From Paludibacter sp. (lineage in GTDB: Bacteria; Bacteroidota; Bacteroidia; Bacteroidales; Paludibacteraceae): DNA of 64,000 nucleotides. A program made the translations under genes and the position numbers. The stretch is from positions 323,605-387,604 of the forward strand of contig JAQTTH010000002.1 of assembly GCA_028710895.1 (NCBI GenBank). Direction: 5' to 3'. Each line of letters starts with the position of its first letter. The first letter of the stretch is position 1. Shown piece by piece: positions 54,751 to 64,000 of this stretch. Under the pieces are notes generated by a model that was given only the letters and a program-made list of their open reading frames with translations, searched no databases and was not told the DNA's origin.

Positions 54751-54938
54751 TTTCGGATGTTTTCAATTTGTAACTCTTTATTCCTCTTGATTTGATTCTT
54801 ACATTGAAAAAACGTATGGCTTAATTTCAGGAACCTATTTTTTTATACCCAAAATAAGCCATTTAGTTTATGAAAGTCATTTTCAGTTAGTTTTACTAAA
54901 CCGACGAATAAAATGGCATTTAATCAAATAATCATAAA

Positions 54939-57533
54939 ATGAAAGTTACTCTAAACAACAAAAGGTTGTACATTATCATGTCCATATTGATAATGCTTGG
55001 TACGTTTTTCAATTCTTGCAAAGACGACTATTTCTATAATGACAAGGAACCAAACTTTTTAGGTGCCAGCATCTATAACTATATGGAGCAAGATGGTCAT
55101 TTCCATTATTTCTTAAGATTAGTTGATGATCTAAATTACAAGGACGTACTGACTTATACAGGTAGTAAAACCCTTTTTCCAACGAGAGATGATGCTTTCG
55201 AACGCTTTTTCCAGAATAACTCATACGGTATCAAATCTTATGAAGACTTAACTGCTGCCCAAAAGCGTAGCCTGATGAACGTTAGTATGATAAATATGGC
55301 TTATTTGTCCAATATGTTGTCCAATGTAGCATCTACACAGAACGCTTCCGGCGAAGGCCTGGCATTACGCAGGAATACAGCAAATACCTTTCTTGATAGT
55401 ATATCTTATGTGAAAGATGAGACTTTGTTCTCAAACTCTTTTTGGAACCGTTTTGCATCAAAAGGATTGTATCTGGTTGATAATGAATATCCTGCTCCTG
55501 TTGTTCATTTTACATCGTTTAATATGATGAAGCAAGGTATCAGTGAAAATGATTTTTCCATTTTAAATAATGGGAAGTCTTTTGACAGTAATACGTTTTA
55601 TGTCAATGGAATTAAGGTAGTAGATAAAGATATTATTTGTAAAAACGGTTACGTACATGTGCTTGAAGATTTAATGTTGCCTGCAAAGAATATGGCTCAA
55701 ATCATTAGGGATAATGGTGAAACTAATTTGTTTAATGGCTTGCTGAATAAATTTTGTATGCCTTATTACGTGGACAATATTGCGAAAGAAACACATGATT
55801 ATTATAATGGTTCAGCCCCTGCTCGTCCAACCATTCCAACTTCCGACTCCATATTTGTTAAGCGTTACTTTACAAACAGTTTCAGCCAGGATGCAAATGG
55901 TAAAACACTTACCAACTACGGGCTATTATACTTTGATCCAAGCGATAATGCATACACACCTAGCGCTTTGCAACAAGATATGGGAGCAATGTTTGTTCCA
56001 ACCGACGAAGCAATGAGTAATTATATCAACGGTGAAAAGGGTCGTTATTTGAAAGATGCTTATGGAAGTTGGGAAAACATTCCAACATCACTATTGGCAT
56101 TATTCCTGAAAAATCATCAGAAGAAATCATTTCTGAATTCACTACCTCACACTTGGCCAACACTGACTGACGAATCAAGTGCTATGATGAATGTTTCGGC
56201 AAGTAATATTAAAAAAACATATATAGGTAACAACGGTGCGGTCTACATTTCCTCTGTCGTTTATCCTCCTATTGATTATCAATGTGTTTACGCTTCTGTT
56301 ATGACAAGTGGCACCACAAAAATCATGAACTGGGGAATTCAGGATGCAACCTTAAAATTTTATTTGTATCTGAGGTCAATGGAAAATATGTATAACCTAA
56401 TAGTTCCGGTTGATGAGGCATTTGATAATTATCGCGACCCGATTGCATGGGCTAAAGGCGAAGCAGCCCGCGAGATATGGTCATTCAGATATGTTCCTGA
56501 TAAAAACATGGTTTATGCCGATGTTTACAGCGTGAATGGATCGGGCGAAAAAGGAGCTAAATTAAGGCAATTGACAAATAGCAATGTAGATCAGGCAATT
56601 ATCAGAAACCGTATAAATGATATTATTGATATGCATATCGTTGTAGGTCAAAAAGTTGGGACTGAAATGTCCGGCTACATTGACGATGGAAATACGCTTT
56701 ATGCCCTGACAAAAGGTGGAGCAATGCTTAAAATAAGCGGTAGCAACGGAAATACACAGATGAAAGGTGGTGGAGATATTGAGCAAAATACTGTAGCAGC
56801 AAGCATAATTACTAACCCGACTTCGGGAGTGAAAAATCTTTATAGTTCGGATAACGGAAGAACGTATTTTGTAAATAAAATACTTCAGGACCCAATTAAG
56901 TCAGTGTATTCTATAATGGGAGAGCATCCAGAATACAAAGCATTTTTTAATTTATTGAAAGGTGACGACCGCGTATTTACTTATTTCCAGTCAGATAAGG
57001 ATATTGTTCCGGTTTTCAACCTGAAAAAAATGTCTGCTTCATCGGGATTAGGATATGTGGTAAATTCGTTTAATAACTTTCGTTATACAGTTTTTGTCCC
57101 AACCGAACAGGCCTTAAACCAAGCTTTTACCGATGACCCGAAACTATTTACATGGGATGAAATTGCCAACGAAACTGATTATAATTTGAAAAAAGCTAAA
57201 ACTATTTATTTGTTGAAATTTCTGAAATATCACTTCATGGATAATTCAACTTTCATAAATGGGAAAGCAATCAATAATTTGAAATATGAAACTGCAGCCA
57301 GAGATGACTCCGGGAAATTTTATAAGTTGATTTTAAACAGTGATGGCTCAAACCTCCAGGTAAATAATGAGCTTATAACAGTTAGAGCTAATGTTATTAA
57401 AACAGAAGGACTGTATAACTTGATGGCAAGGGATTATATTGTAGACAATGGCGATTATATGAGAGCAAACAAAATAGTATCTTCCTCGCGTGCTGTTATT
57501 CATTTAATAGACAAAGCATTAAAGTTTGAATAA
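54939..57533 (+). CDS. FAS1 (fasciclin) multidomain lipoprotein upstream of SusC
   Basis: An 864-aa lipoprotein (lipobox TFFNSC, Cys27), probably on the outer membrane. It appears to consist of four FAS1-like modules. The first holds YTGSKTLFPTRDDAFERFF, the second DMGAMFVPTDEAMSNYI, the third MYNLIVPVDEAFDNY and the fourth YTVFVPTEQALNQAF. Each is followed by a helical LKNH- or LKYHF-type segment. FAS1 domains mediate adhesion or ligand binding; in SusC/SusD loci their ligand is unknown. The stop codon TAA is directly followed by the ATG of the susC-like gene, so translation is coupled. Being first in the operon, before SusC, is unusual for a SusE-position protein. Confidence 0.85.
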   Translation: MKVTLNNKRLYIIMSILIMLGTFFNSCKDDYFYNDKEPNFLGASIYNYMEQDGHFHYFLRLVDDLNYKDVLTYTGSKTLFPTRDDAFERFFQNNSYGIKSYEDLTAAQKRSLMNVSMINMAYLSNMLSNVASTQNASGEGLALRRNTANTFLDSISYVKDETLFSNSFWNRFASKGLYLVDNEYPAPVVHFTSFNMMKQGISENDFSILNNGKSFDSNTFYVNGIKVVDKDIICKNGYVHVLEDLMLPAKNMAQIIRDNGETNLFNGLLNKFCMPYYVDNIAKETHDYYNGSAPARPTIPTSDSIFVKRYFTNSFSQDANGKTLTNYGLLYFDPSDNAYTPSALQQDMGAMFVPTDEAMSNYINGEKGRYLKDAYGSWENIPTSLLALFLKNHQKKSFLNSLPHTWPTLTDESSAMMNVSASNIKKTYIGNNGAVYISSVVYPPIDYQCVYASVMTSGTTKIMNWGIQDATLKFYLYLRSMENMYNLIVPVDEAFDNYRDPIAWAKGEAAREIWSFRYVPDKNMVYADVYSVNGSGEKGAKLRQLTNSNVDQAIIRNRINDIIDMHIVVGQKVGTEMSGYIDDGNTLYALTKGGAMLKISGSNGNTQMKGGGDIEQNTVAASIITNPTSGVKNLYSSDNGRTYFVNKILQDPIKSVYSIMGEHPEYKAFFNLLKGDDRVFTYFQSDKDIVPVFNLKKMSASSGLGYVVNSFNNFRYTVFVPTEQALNQAFTDDPKLFTWDEIANETDYNLKKAKTIYLLKFLKYHFMDNSTFINGKAINNLKYETAARDDSGKFYKLILNSDGSNLQVNNELITVRANVIKTEGLYNLMARDYIVDNGDYMRANKIVSSSRAVIHLIDKALKFE

Positions 57534-60500
57534 ATGAAAAAAGAAATAAATATGAATAACATAAAATATGTTTTCCAGCTTATACTTATTTGTTTGCCAT
57601 TATTCGTCTTTGGTCAGGTAAATTCGAAGCAATCGCTTATTACCGGCCATGTATATTCGGATGGAGTTGGTGGACTGATTGGAGTTCATGTACTTGAAAT
57701 TGATAAAACTAATCGAATTGTGTCAGCTACGATAACTGATTACAGTGGTAATTTTTCCCTTGCGATTAAAAATCCCGCAAATTCATTGAAAATTACATAC
57801 GTGGGTTATAAAATGGTTGTTCTTCCTATAGGTAGTAAAACCAGATTTGACGTGAAAATTGAAGATAATACTCAAATTTCCGAGGTTGTTGTAGCTGCCA
57901 AAAAGATGTATTCTGATGGAACGTTTGCAATCCCGCAGCGTGAAATTTCGGGTGCTGTACAAAAAATAAATACAAAAGAATTTGAAGGACTTTCTGTGTC
58001 ATCCATCGATGATGCGCTTCAGGGGCGCATTGCCGGGCTTGACATTGTAGGAAATTCCGGTAACTTAGGTTCCGGTTCTACATTGAGAATACGTGGTACG
58101 TCTTCTATCAATTCTAATGCAGAACCGCTGATTGTAGTCAATGATGTGCCCTTCGAAAATAATATCAGCACTTCTTTTGATTATGCTACAGCTAATCAGG
58201 AGCAGTTCGCTAACCTATTGAATATAAGTCCGGATGATATTGAAGAAATCCTTGTGCTGAAAGACGGTGCTTCTGCTGCAATTTGGGGATCGAGAGGTGC
58301 CAATGGAGTTATTTCCATCAAAACAAAGAAAGGTATCAAAGGTCCGACCAAAGTTCAGTATTCATACCGCTTTTCTGGAAAAACGCAACCTGCCGGTTTG
58401 AAGATGTTAAGTGGAAATGATTATACAATGATGATGAAACAGGCGTATTTCAATTCGTATCAAAACGAAGCTGATGCCAATAAGCCAGAATTTAACTATA
58501 ATCCTTCCTTTTCTGAGTATGAAAATTTCAACAACAACACGAATTGGGTTAAAGCAATTACCCAGTATGGTATAACGCACGATCATAACCTGACACTCTC
58601 GGGTGGTGAAGATAAAATCCGTTTCCGTATGTCGTTGGGATATTATGATGAATCGGGAACAATAATAAAACAAAATTTACGCCGACTTACTGGTCGTACC
58701 AATCTTGAATATCAGGTTTCTGACCGGATTAAATTCACTACAGATTTTTCTATTACGCAAACAAATAATGATAAGAATTTAGCTTACGATGTTGGTGATT
58801 CGTATAATACAGAAAACCTCCTGAGTATGGCGTACCGTAAAATGCCTAACGTATCTATCTACGAACAGGACCAGTTTGGTAATAATACGAGTAATTTTTA
58901 CAGGATTCCACAATCATCAACACTTGATGCATCTCAACGAGACCTGTTAAATCCGGTAGCATTGGCATACCTGGCTAAAAACAACGAAAAGAATCTTCGT
59001 ATCATACCTACATTCAGGTTGCAATATGATATTCTAGACCCAAATGTTACCATGTTGCGTTATAACGGTTATGTTTCTTTTGATATTGACAACCAGGGAG
59101 TTTCCAGGTATCTTCCACGTGAGGTTACGTCCAAGAACTGGGATGATGAAACCGTAAACCGTTCGTACGGAAAAGATGCAGAATCGATGTCAATATATGC
59201 CGATCAAAACATTACTTGGATGCCTAAAATAGGTAAAAATCATGATTTAATGTTGTATGCATCCTGGCAGCTTTCAACTGTGAATTCCAGAAGCCAGGAA
59301 TTTGAAGAATATGGATTGGCATCATCGATAATTACCGACCCCACAGTGTCGGGAAATGAAAGGACTTTCAGAAACGGATTTGGGCAAAGGCGGACTATGG
59401 GATTGTTGGGCAGGGTGCACTATACATATTTGAGCCGCTATATATTAGATCTTTCACTCCGACGAGATGCTGATTCCCGTTTTGGATCGAACAACCGTTG
59501 GGGGAATTTTCCGGCCACATCTATCAAATGGATTTTGTCAGATGAAGATTTCATGAAACCGACTAAATCGTGGTTAAGCGAATTGGGTATTCGCGCTGGA
59601 TATGGTGTTGTAGGTAACACGCCTAACAGGGATTATTTGTATTACAGCCGTTATGATGGTGATTGGGGCAGTTATGGAAATAATTACATTGATATTTCAA
59701 CGGTGAAACCAACTTCTGTGATGTTAGCTAACCTGAAATGGGAAAAGTCAACGTCTAACAATCTCGGTTTCGACATGAGTTTGTTTGATTATAAATGTAA
59801 TATTGACTTCAATGTCTATAAAAAGCGTACAGAAGATTTGTTATTTGAAAATCAGAGTATTCCCGGATCATCAGGCTTTTCATCCCTGGATTATATCAAT
59901 GCTGGTGTGATGGACAATACCGGTTGGGAATTTAATTTTTCCACTAACAAGTTATTCAAAACTAAAGACTGGACTTTTGATGTGAATTTGAATTTATCAA
60001 ATTATATCAATGAAATCGTTTCGCTTTCTCAAACATTTTTGAATGCTTATAATTCAAACTTCAGCTACACGAACGGTACTTATCTGTCCCGGCTTCAACA
60101 AGGTAATGCGTTAGGCTCTATCTATGGTTTCCGTTACAAAGGTGTTTATCAATACGATAAATATGTGGCTGGCCGTGAAGGAACTAGTCCTGTGGCAAGA
60201 AACGCCGCCGGAGATGTTATTACCGACAGTAAAGGAAATCCGTTTCCCATGCATTTTGCGTATGGAACCACGTCAAGCTATGTTTTTAGAGGCGGTGATG
60301 CCATTTACGAAGACATAAATCATGATGGTAGCATTGATGAACTTGATATTGTATACCTTGGGAATAGTAACCCAAAGGTTAACGGTGGTTTTGGAGCGAC
60401 AATAAAGTATAAGAACTTCTCTGTCAATACGTTTTTCAACTTCAGATACGGAAATAAAATTCTCAACAAAGCCCGTATGGACGCTGAGAATATGATGACA

Positions 60501-60878
60501 AACAATAACCAGTCTGTTGCTGTAAACTGGCGCTGGCGCAAAGATGGCGACGTTACAGAAATTCCACGGGCATTGTACAACTACGGATTTAACAGTCTTG
60601 GAAGTGACAGATATGTAGAAGATGGTTCTTTCCTGCGACTTAAGTATTTGACATTCTCTTACGAACTGGAGAAAAAGTTGTTGAAAGAACTTAAGCTGAA
60701 TCAAATGAATTTCTATCTGACACTCAATAATTTAGTTACATTTACTAAATATACAGGAGTGGATCCGGAAGTGTCAATCAATATGAATCCGGGTTATGGA
60801 CTCATCGGTGTGAGTACAGATAGCAATAAAACGCCACGTGCCCAGTACTTTACACTTGGAGTTACTGTAGTTTTGTAA
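57534..60878 (+). CDS. SusC-like TonB-dependent transporter, FAS1 locus
   Basis: Outer-membrane importer of 1114 aa. The ATG immediately follows the stop of the FAS1 gene; a second ATG six codons on (MNNIKYVFQLIL) opens directly into the signal peptide and is an alternative start. The carboxypeptidase-regulatory-like domain (LITGHVYSDGVGGLIGVHVLE) is followed by the plug (SSIDDALQGRIAGLDIVG, LRIRGTSSINSNAEPLIVVNDV, LKDGASAAIWGSRGANGV) and the barrel, which ends FTLGVTVVL. The usual VVVVGYG box is replaced by VVVAAKK, a divergence also seen in other FAS1-linked SusC proteins as far as I recall. It is probably paired with the SusD protein 18 bases downstream. Confidence 0.94.
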   Translation: MKKEINMNNIKYVFQLILICLPLFVFGQVNSKQSLITGHVYSDGVGGLIGVHVLEIDKTNRIVSATITDYSGNFSLAIKNPANSLKITYVGYKMVVLPIGSKTRFDVKIEDNTQISEVVVAAKKMYSDGTFAIPQREISGAVQKINTKEFEGLSVSSIDDALQGRIAGLDIVGNSGNLGSGSTLRIRGTSSINSNAEPLIVVNDVPFENNISTSFDYATANQEQFANLLNISPDDIEEILVLKDGASAAIWGSRGANGVISIKTKKGIKGPTKVQYSYRFSGKTQPAGLKMLSGNDYTMMMKQAYFNSYQNEADANKPEFNYNPSFSEYENFNNNTNWVKAITQYGITHDHNLTLSGGEDKIRFRMSLGYYDESGTIIKQNLRRLTGRTNLEYQVSDRIKFTTDFSITQTNNDKNLAYDVGDSYNTENLLSMAYRKMPNVSIYEQDQFGNNTSNFYRIPQSSTLDASQRDLLNPVALAYLAKNNEKNLRIIPTFRLQYDILDPNVTMLRYNGYVSFDIDNQGVSRYLPREVTSKNWDDETVNRSYGKDAESMSIYADQNITWMPKIGKNHDLMLYASWQLSTVNSRSQEFEEYGLASSIITDPTVSGNERTFRNGFGQRRTMGLLGRVHYTYLSRYILDLSLRRDADSRFGSNNRWGNFPATSIKWILSDEDFMKPTKSWLSELGIRAGYGVVGNTPNRDYLYYSRYDGDWGSYGNNYIDISTVKPTSVMLANLKWEKSTSNNLGFDMSLFDYKCNIDFNVYKKRTEDLLFENQSIPGSSGFSSLDYINAGVMDNTGWEFNFSTNKLFKTKDWTFDVNLNLSNYINEIVSLSQTFLNAYNSNFSYTNGTYLSRLQQGNALGSIYGFRYKGVYQYDKYVAGREGTSPVARNAAGDVITDSKGNPFPMHFAYGTTSSYVFRGGDAIYEDINHDGSIDELDIVYLGNSNPKVNGGFGATIKYKNFSVNTFFNFRYGNKILNKARMDAENMMTNNNQSVAVNWRWRKDGDVTEIPRALYNYGFNSLGSDRYVEDGSFLRLKYLTFSYELEKKLLKELKLNQMNFYLTLNNLVTFTKYTGVDPEVSINMNPGYGLIGVSTDSNKTPRAQYFTLGVTVVL

Positions 60879-60896
60879 ATAATAAAACGTAATAAT

Positions 60897-62465
60897 ATGA
60901 AAATTAAATATATACGTACCGTAATTGGTCTCATTGTTCTTTCGCTTTCGTTGTCAGGTTGCGGAGAATGGTTTGATTTGCGTCCACAGTCGGAAACGGT
61001 TCACGAAGAATACTGGAAAGATGAAAACGATGTAAAAAGTATGGTTGGTGCCTGCTATCGTGAAATGAACGAACCTGCTTTGATCGAAAGGTTAATTGTT
61101 TGGGGTGAAGTTCGTTCTGATAATGTTTTGAAAGGGATGAACACCTCAGGTGACCTGACTTATATTATGAATCTGGCTTTAAATGCATCTAATTCATATA
61201 CATCGTGGAATGACTTTTACAAAGTAATAAACTATTGCAATAATGTGATTTACTATGCACCCGGTGTTCGCCAAACTGACCCGAATTTCACAGAGGGCCA
61301 GCTCAGGGCATACATCGCCGAGGCAAAGGGAATACGTGCATTGTGTTATTTTACGCTGATTCGTACTTTTCACGATGTGCCGTTTATCACCAAACCAACA
61401 GTTGGTGATGCGGAATCATTTGAAGTGCCGCAATCTACTCCGGAATACATTGTGGATTATCTGATCCAGGATTTGAAAGACAGCGAAAATAGTGCTGTTT
61501 CGGGCTACGAAAACAAGCAATATGATAAAGGGCGCATTACCCAAAAATCTATTAGGGCACTTATAGCCGACATGTATCTCTGGAAAAACGATTATAACAA
61601 TTGTGTTGTGTATTGCAACAAGATCTTGAATGATCAGACCACGGGACTTGTTTTGGAACCATCGTCGGTTTACAATAAAAATGTTTTCATCGAGGGTAAC
61701 TCAAAAGAAAGTATTTTTGAGTTGCAGTTCGATAGTAAAAATATCAGTAATTATGTCGCGTATGAAATGTATAACGCTACTTCTTTCGGTAGTCGCCCTG
61801 GTTACAATACATATCAACTTTCTTCCTACGATTTTGCGAATAAAACGACTTTATTCGGGAAAACTGATTTACGGGGAAAAGATGCATTTCTACCAATATC
61901 AACAGGGGCTTTCTTCCCAATAATGAAATATGTTGCCATGCGGGTTGAAAACCCAACAGGTACAATTAGTGTGAATGATTATCAAATTTCTGTAACAAGT
62001 CCCAATTGGATTTTTTACAGATTGTCTGATGTCTATTTAATGAAGGCCGAAGCATTGGTTGAATTAGGCGATCAGGAAAGTTTGCAAGAGGCGTTTAATA
62101 TGGTATCAAAAACTTACGATCGGGCAAATCCCGATTTAGGCGCAGGGTCTTTACAATTTTCTTCCTTTAACACCCAATTGTTGATGCGAAATCTGGTTTT
62201 TGACGAACGCCAGCGGGAGTTTTTATTCGAAGGAAAAAGATATTATGATTTGCTCAGGCGAATTAATCGCGAAGGAACACCAGCAAATGTGGTCGGAACA
62301 TACCTGATGAAGAAATATACTGTTTTGGATCAGGCCACAGCACAGAGCCGGCTTAGCGATGTAAATGCACTTTATATGCCTGTTAATGCTAATGAGTTGA
62401 AATTAAATTCTTTATTGGTTCAAAATCCTTTTTATACGATATCATCCGACATTGATAAAAACTAG
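60897..62465 (+). CDS. SusD-like lipoprotein, FAS1 locus
   Basis: A 522-aa lipoprotein (lipobox SLSLSGC, Cys22) of the SusD/RagB family that should cap the upstream SusC. Family features: an N-terminal EWFDLRPQSETVHEEYWKDE, YIAEAKGIRALCYFTLIRTFHDVPFIT in the TPR-like core, the late YRLSDVYLMKAEALVELGD, and the C-terminal NLVFDERQREFLFEGKRYYDLLRR. It is full length. The next FAS1 lipoprotein gene starts 8 bases after its stop, completing a FAS1-SusC-SusD-FAS1 operon. Confidence 0.94.
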   Translation: MKIKYIRTVIGLIVLSLSLSGCGEWFDLRPQSETVHEEYWKDENDVKSMVGACYREMNEPALIERLIVWGEVRSDNVLKGMNTSGDLTYIMNLALNASNSYTSWNDFYKVINYCNNVIYYAPGVRQTDPNFTEGQLRAYIAEAKGIRALCYFTLIRTFHDVPFITKPTVGDAESFEVPQSTPEYIVDYLIQDLKDSENSAVSGYENKQYDKGRITQKSIRALIADMYLWKNDYNNCVVYCNKILNDQTTGLVLEPSSVYNKNVFIEGNSKESIFELQFDSKNISNYVAYEMYNATSFGSRPGYNTYQLSSYDFANKTTLFGKTDLRGKDAFLPISTGAFFPIMKYVAMRVENPTGTISVNDYQISVTSPNWIFYRLSDVYLMKAEALVELGDQESLQEAFNMVSKTYDRANPDLGAGSLQFSSFNTQLLMRNLVFDERQREFLFEGKRYYDLLRRINREGTPANVVGTYLMKKYTVLDQATAQSRLSDVNALYMPVNANELKLNSLLVQNPFYTISSDIDKN

Positions 62466-62473
62466 AGATAACC

Positions 62474-64000
62474 ATGAAAATAAAAAATATAAATATGGAT
62501 AATGCTCGCATTTTAAAGAGAAGATATCTTCTCATAATTTTTGCTCTCATTGGGCTGATGACTTCTTGCAACACCGATGATATTAAGACTAAAAATTATT
62601 ATACATTTACTGGTGAGACTGTTGCTTCTTTCTGCAAAAGCAAGAGCAATCTGTCTATTTTCTATCGTATTATAAACGAATCCAACAGCTATAATATGTT
62701 GTCGGTATACGGTCATTTTACCTGTTTTGCACCTACAGATTCGGCATTTAATGCATACTTTGTTGCAAAAAATATCAAGTACAGCGACCTCACAACTGAG
62801 GATAAACAGACGATCGTGAATAATCACATTATTCGAAATGAAACGAAGGAATACCTGACGAGTGATTTTGAAGAAGGAGCTTTGCCCACACCAAATATGA
62901 GCGACCGTTTTCTGGTCATTTCGTATTCCAATGCCGTGCCGGGGCATCAGGTTATTCTGGTGAATAAAAGTGCACCTATTTTAGTGAAAGACAATAAAGT
63001 GCATAATGGAGTGGTGCACATTGTTGGAAAAATTGTGGAGCCATCGGAGGATAATTTGCTTTCTGTAATGAAAGAACATGACTATTTTAAACTGTTTTCG
63101 CAAGCATTTGAACTTACGAATTTGTCCGATTCAGTCAAGGGAATTTATGATTATTCATATAAGGATCCGAGTCCGGGTGCTGATAGAACTAATGTAGTAG
63201 GCTACAGTGTGGCAGTTCTACACACCAAAAAAGTAGGCTATACTATTTTTGCTGAACCAGATGATATATTCAAAGCACAGAATATCAATAATTTGGAAGA
63301 GTTGGTTGAATTTTGTAAACAACACTACGGAACTCAGGACCTGAATGATTATACAAGCAGAAATAATCCATTGAACAAGTTTATCTCATATCACATGCTG
63401 AATCGGCAAATGTCTACAAATGCGTTTATATATTCTGGTCCAAATACTTCTGCATATGCTATGGATCAACGCTATGAGTATTATGAAACAATGCTCACAA
63501 AACGCTTGATTGAAATTAAAGCAGGAAACAAAATCAATACGCTTAAAGACGGAACTTTTGTGGGTGTAAATGAATCGAGAAGTAATTTGGATGGTATGAA
63601 TGGATATGTTCATGCACTGACCAAAGTGCTGGTTTATGATGAAAATAATATGGTGACGGACGTGCTGAATAAACGAATTCGCGTTGATGCTTACGCCATT
63701 CCACCTCAATTGACAAACAATAACCTGCGTTGGAATTTGGATGATATTAGAACCATTTCTCCTGATTTTTGCGGTAAATATCTGAAATTTAATCCAGCCT
63801 GTAAAATCATTTTGTGGGGAAGTAACAGCTGGGATGACCATCAGGCCGACGAAATAAGTATACGCGGCTGGTATGATTTCACACTGCGTTTGCCGCCAGT
63901 TCCACCGGGAACCTACGAAATTAGGTTTGGATACAATGCTGTTCCATGGCGCGGAATTGCCCAATTATTTATCGATAATCAGATTGTTGGGATTCCAGTG
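62474..64000 (+). CDS. FAS1 lipoprotein in SusE position, cut by window end
   Basis: An open frame of 509 codons from the ATG at 62474 (MKIKNINMDNARILKRR) to the window end with no stop, so the C-terminus is missing. A lipobox (IGLMTSC, Cys32) marks it as a lipoprotein. At least two FAS1-like modules are seen: SVYGHFTCFAPTDSAFNAYF with HNGVVHIVGKIVEP, and YTIFAEPDDIFKAQNI with GMNGYVHALTKVLVYDE. Then comes a beta-rich domain (WYDFTLRLPPVPPGTYEIRFGYN, AQLFIDNQIVGIPV), similar in style to the C-terminal domain of the secreted protein at 27563-28846. In position it replaces SusE as the surface glycan-binding partner of SusC/SusD. Confidence 0.85.
   Translation, partial: MKIKNINMDNARILKRRYLLIIFALIGLMTSCNTDDIKTKNYYTFTGETVASFCKSKSNLSIFYRIINESNSYNMLSVYGHFTCFAPTDSAFNAYFVAKNIKYSDLTTEDKQTIVNNHIIRNETKEYLTSDFEEGALPTPNMSDRFLVISYSNAVPGHQVILVNKSAPILVKDNKVHNGVVHIVGKIVEPSEDNLLSVMKEHDYFKLFSQAFELTNLSDSVKGIYDYSYKDPSPGADRTNVVGYSVAVLHTKKVGYTIFAEPDDIFKAQNINNLEELVEFCKQHYGTQDLNDYTSRNNPLNKFISYHMLNRQMSTNAFIYSGPNTSAYAMDQRYEYYETMLTKRLIEIKAGNKINTLKDGTFVGVNESRSNLDGMNGYVHALTKVLVYDENNMVTDVLNKRIRVDAYAIPPQLTNNNLRWNLDDIRTISPDFCGKYLKFNPACKIILWGSNSWDDHQADEISIRGWYDFTLRLPPVPPGTYEIRFGYNAVPWRGIAQLFIDNQIVGIPV

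Noticed and set aside
60273-60704. 143-codon minus-strand frame inside the second SusC-like gene
   Set aside because: It is antisense to the conserved C-terminal barrel of SusC.
63386-63964. 192-codon minus-strand frame near the window end
   Set aside because: It is antisense to the partial FAS1 lipoprotein, which has a lipobox and FAS1 motifs and stays open for 509 codons.

Overview
The window looks like a chromosomal segment of a Bacteroidota bacterium, most likely Bacteroidales. Supporting signs are SusC/SusD pairs with lipoprotein partners, a hybrid two-component system, a SusR-type regulator, type IX secretion C-terminal sorting domains, TAnnTTTG-type -7 promoter boxes with weak Shine-Dalgarno sites, and many families largely restricted to the phylum (DUF5063, DUF6427, FAS1 lipoproteins beside SusC/SusD). 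The genus cannot be fixed from sequence reading alone. No rRNA, CRISPR array or insertion sequence was seen. One tRNA with a CAT anticodon is present.

Layout. (1) 1-8.4 kb, minus strand, is an accessory stretch: a tyrosine recombinase cut by the window start, a 1365-aa hybrid two-component sensor/regulator, and a two-gene unit made of a PD-(D/E)XK nuclease-DUF2075 helicase plus an unrecognised 201-aa protein. (2) 8.9-21.5 kb, minus strand, is a polysaccharide utilization locus for an alpha-glucan, most likely dextran: SusR-like regulator, SusC, SusD, SusE-type binding lipoprotein, GH66 dextranase, and a large six-hairpin glycosidase-like enzyme with binding modules. (3) 21.7-42.5 kb is mostly housekeeping: dnaK, folK, a 3'-5' exonuclease, an RlmI-type methyltransferase, an ECF sigma factor, rpe, comEC, an nrnA-type phosphoesterase, an ApgM-family protein next to thrC (probably the homoserine kinase), an amidase, membrane proteins, an M3 peptidase, ribF, a HAD phosphatase and the tRNA. 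(4) 43.3-48.1 kb holds a sugar MFS transporter and a cytoplasmic DUF5107-TPR protein. (5) 48.5-64 kb, plus strand, is a second carbohydrate locus: two GH97 enzymes of the retaining type, an FG-GAP protein, then a run of FAS1 (fasciclin) lipoprotein, SusC, SusD and a second FAS1 lipoprotein that runs off the window end.

How the genes work together. In locus 2 the SusR-like protein probably senses the released oligosaccharide and drives susC. SusC/D/E capture and import chains cut by the GH66 enzyme. In locus 5 the GH97 pair may release alpha-galactose- or beta-L-arabinopyranose-like sugars, one enzyme exported through the type IX system and one probably kept in the periplasm. The FAS1-SusC-SusD-FAS1 unit is the least understood system in the window. 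Its second FAS1 protein shares a C-terminal beta-domain with an isolated secreted protein at 27.6-28.8 kb. The MFS/DUF5107 pair just upstream could be the intracellular end of the same pathway.

Several plausible gene starts were moved downstream of the longest open frame. The upstream alternatives are TTG or GTG codons, or lie in or before a promoter -7 box, while the chosen ATG opens directly into a signal peptide or conserved N-terminus.
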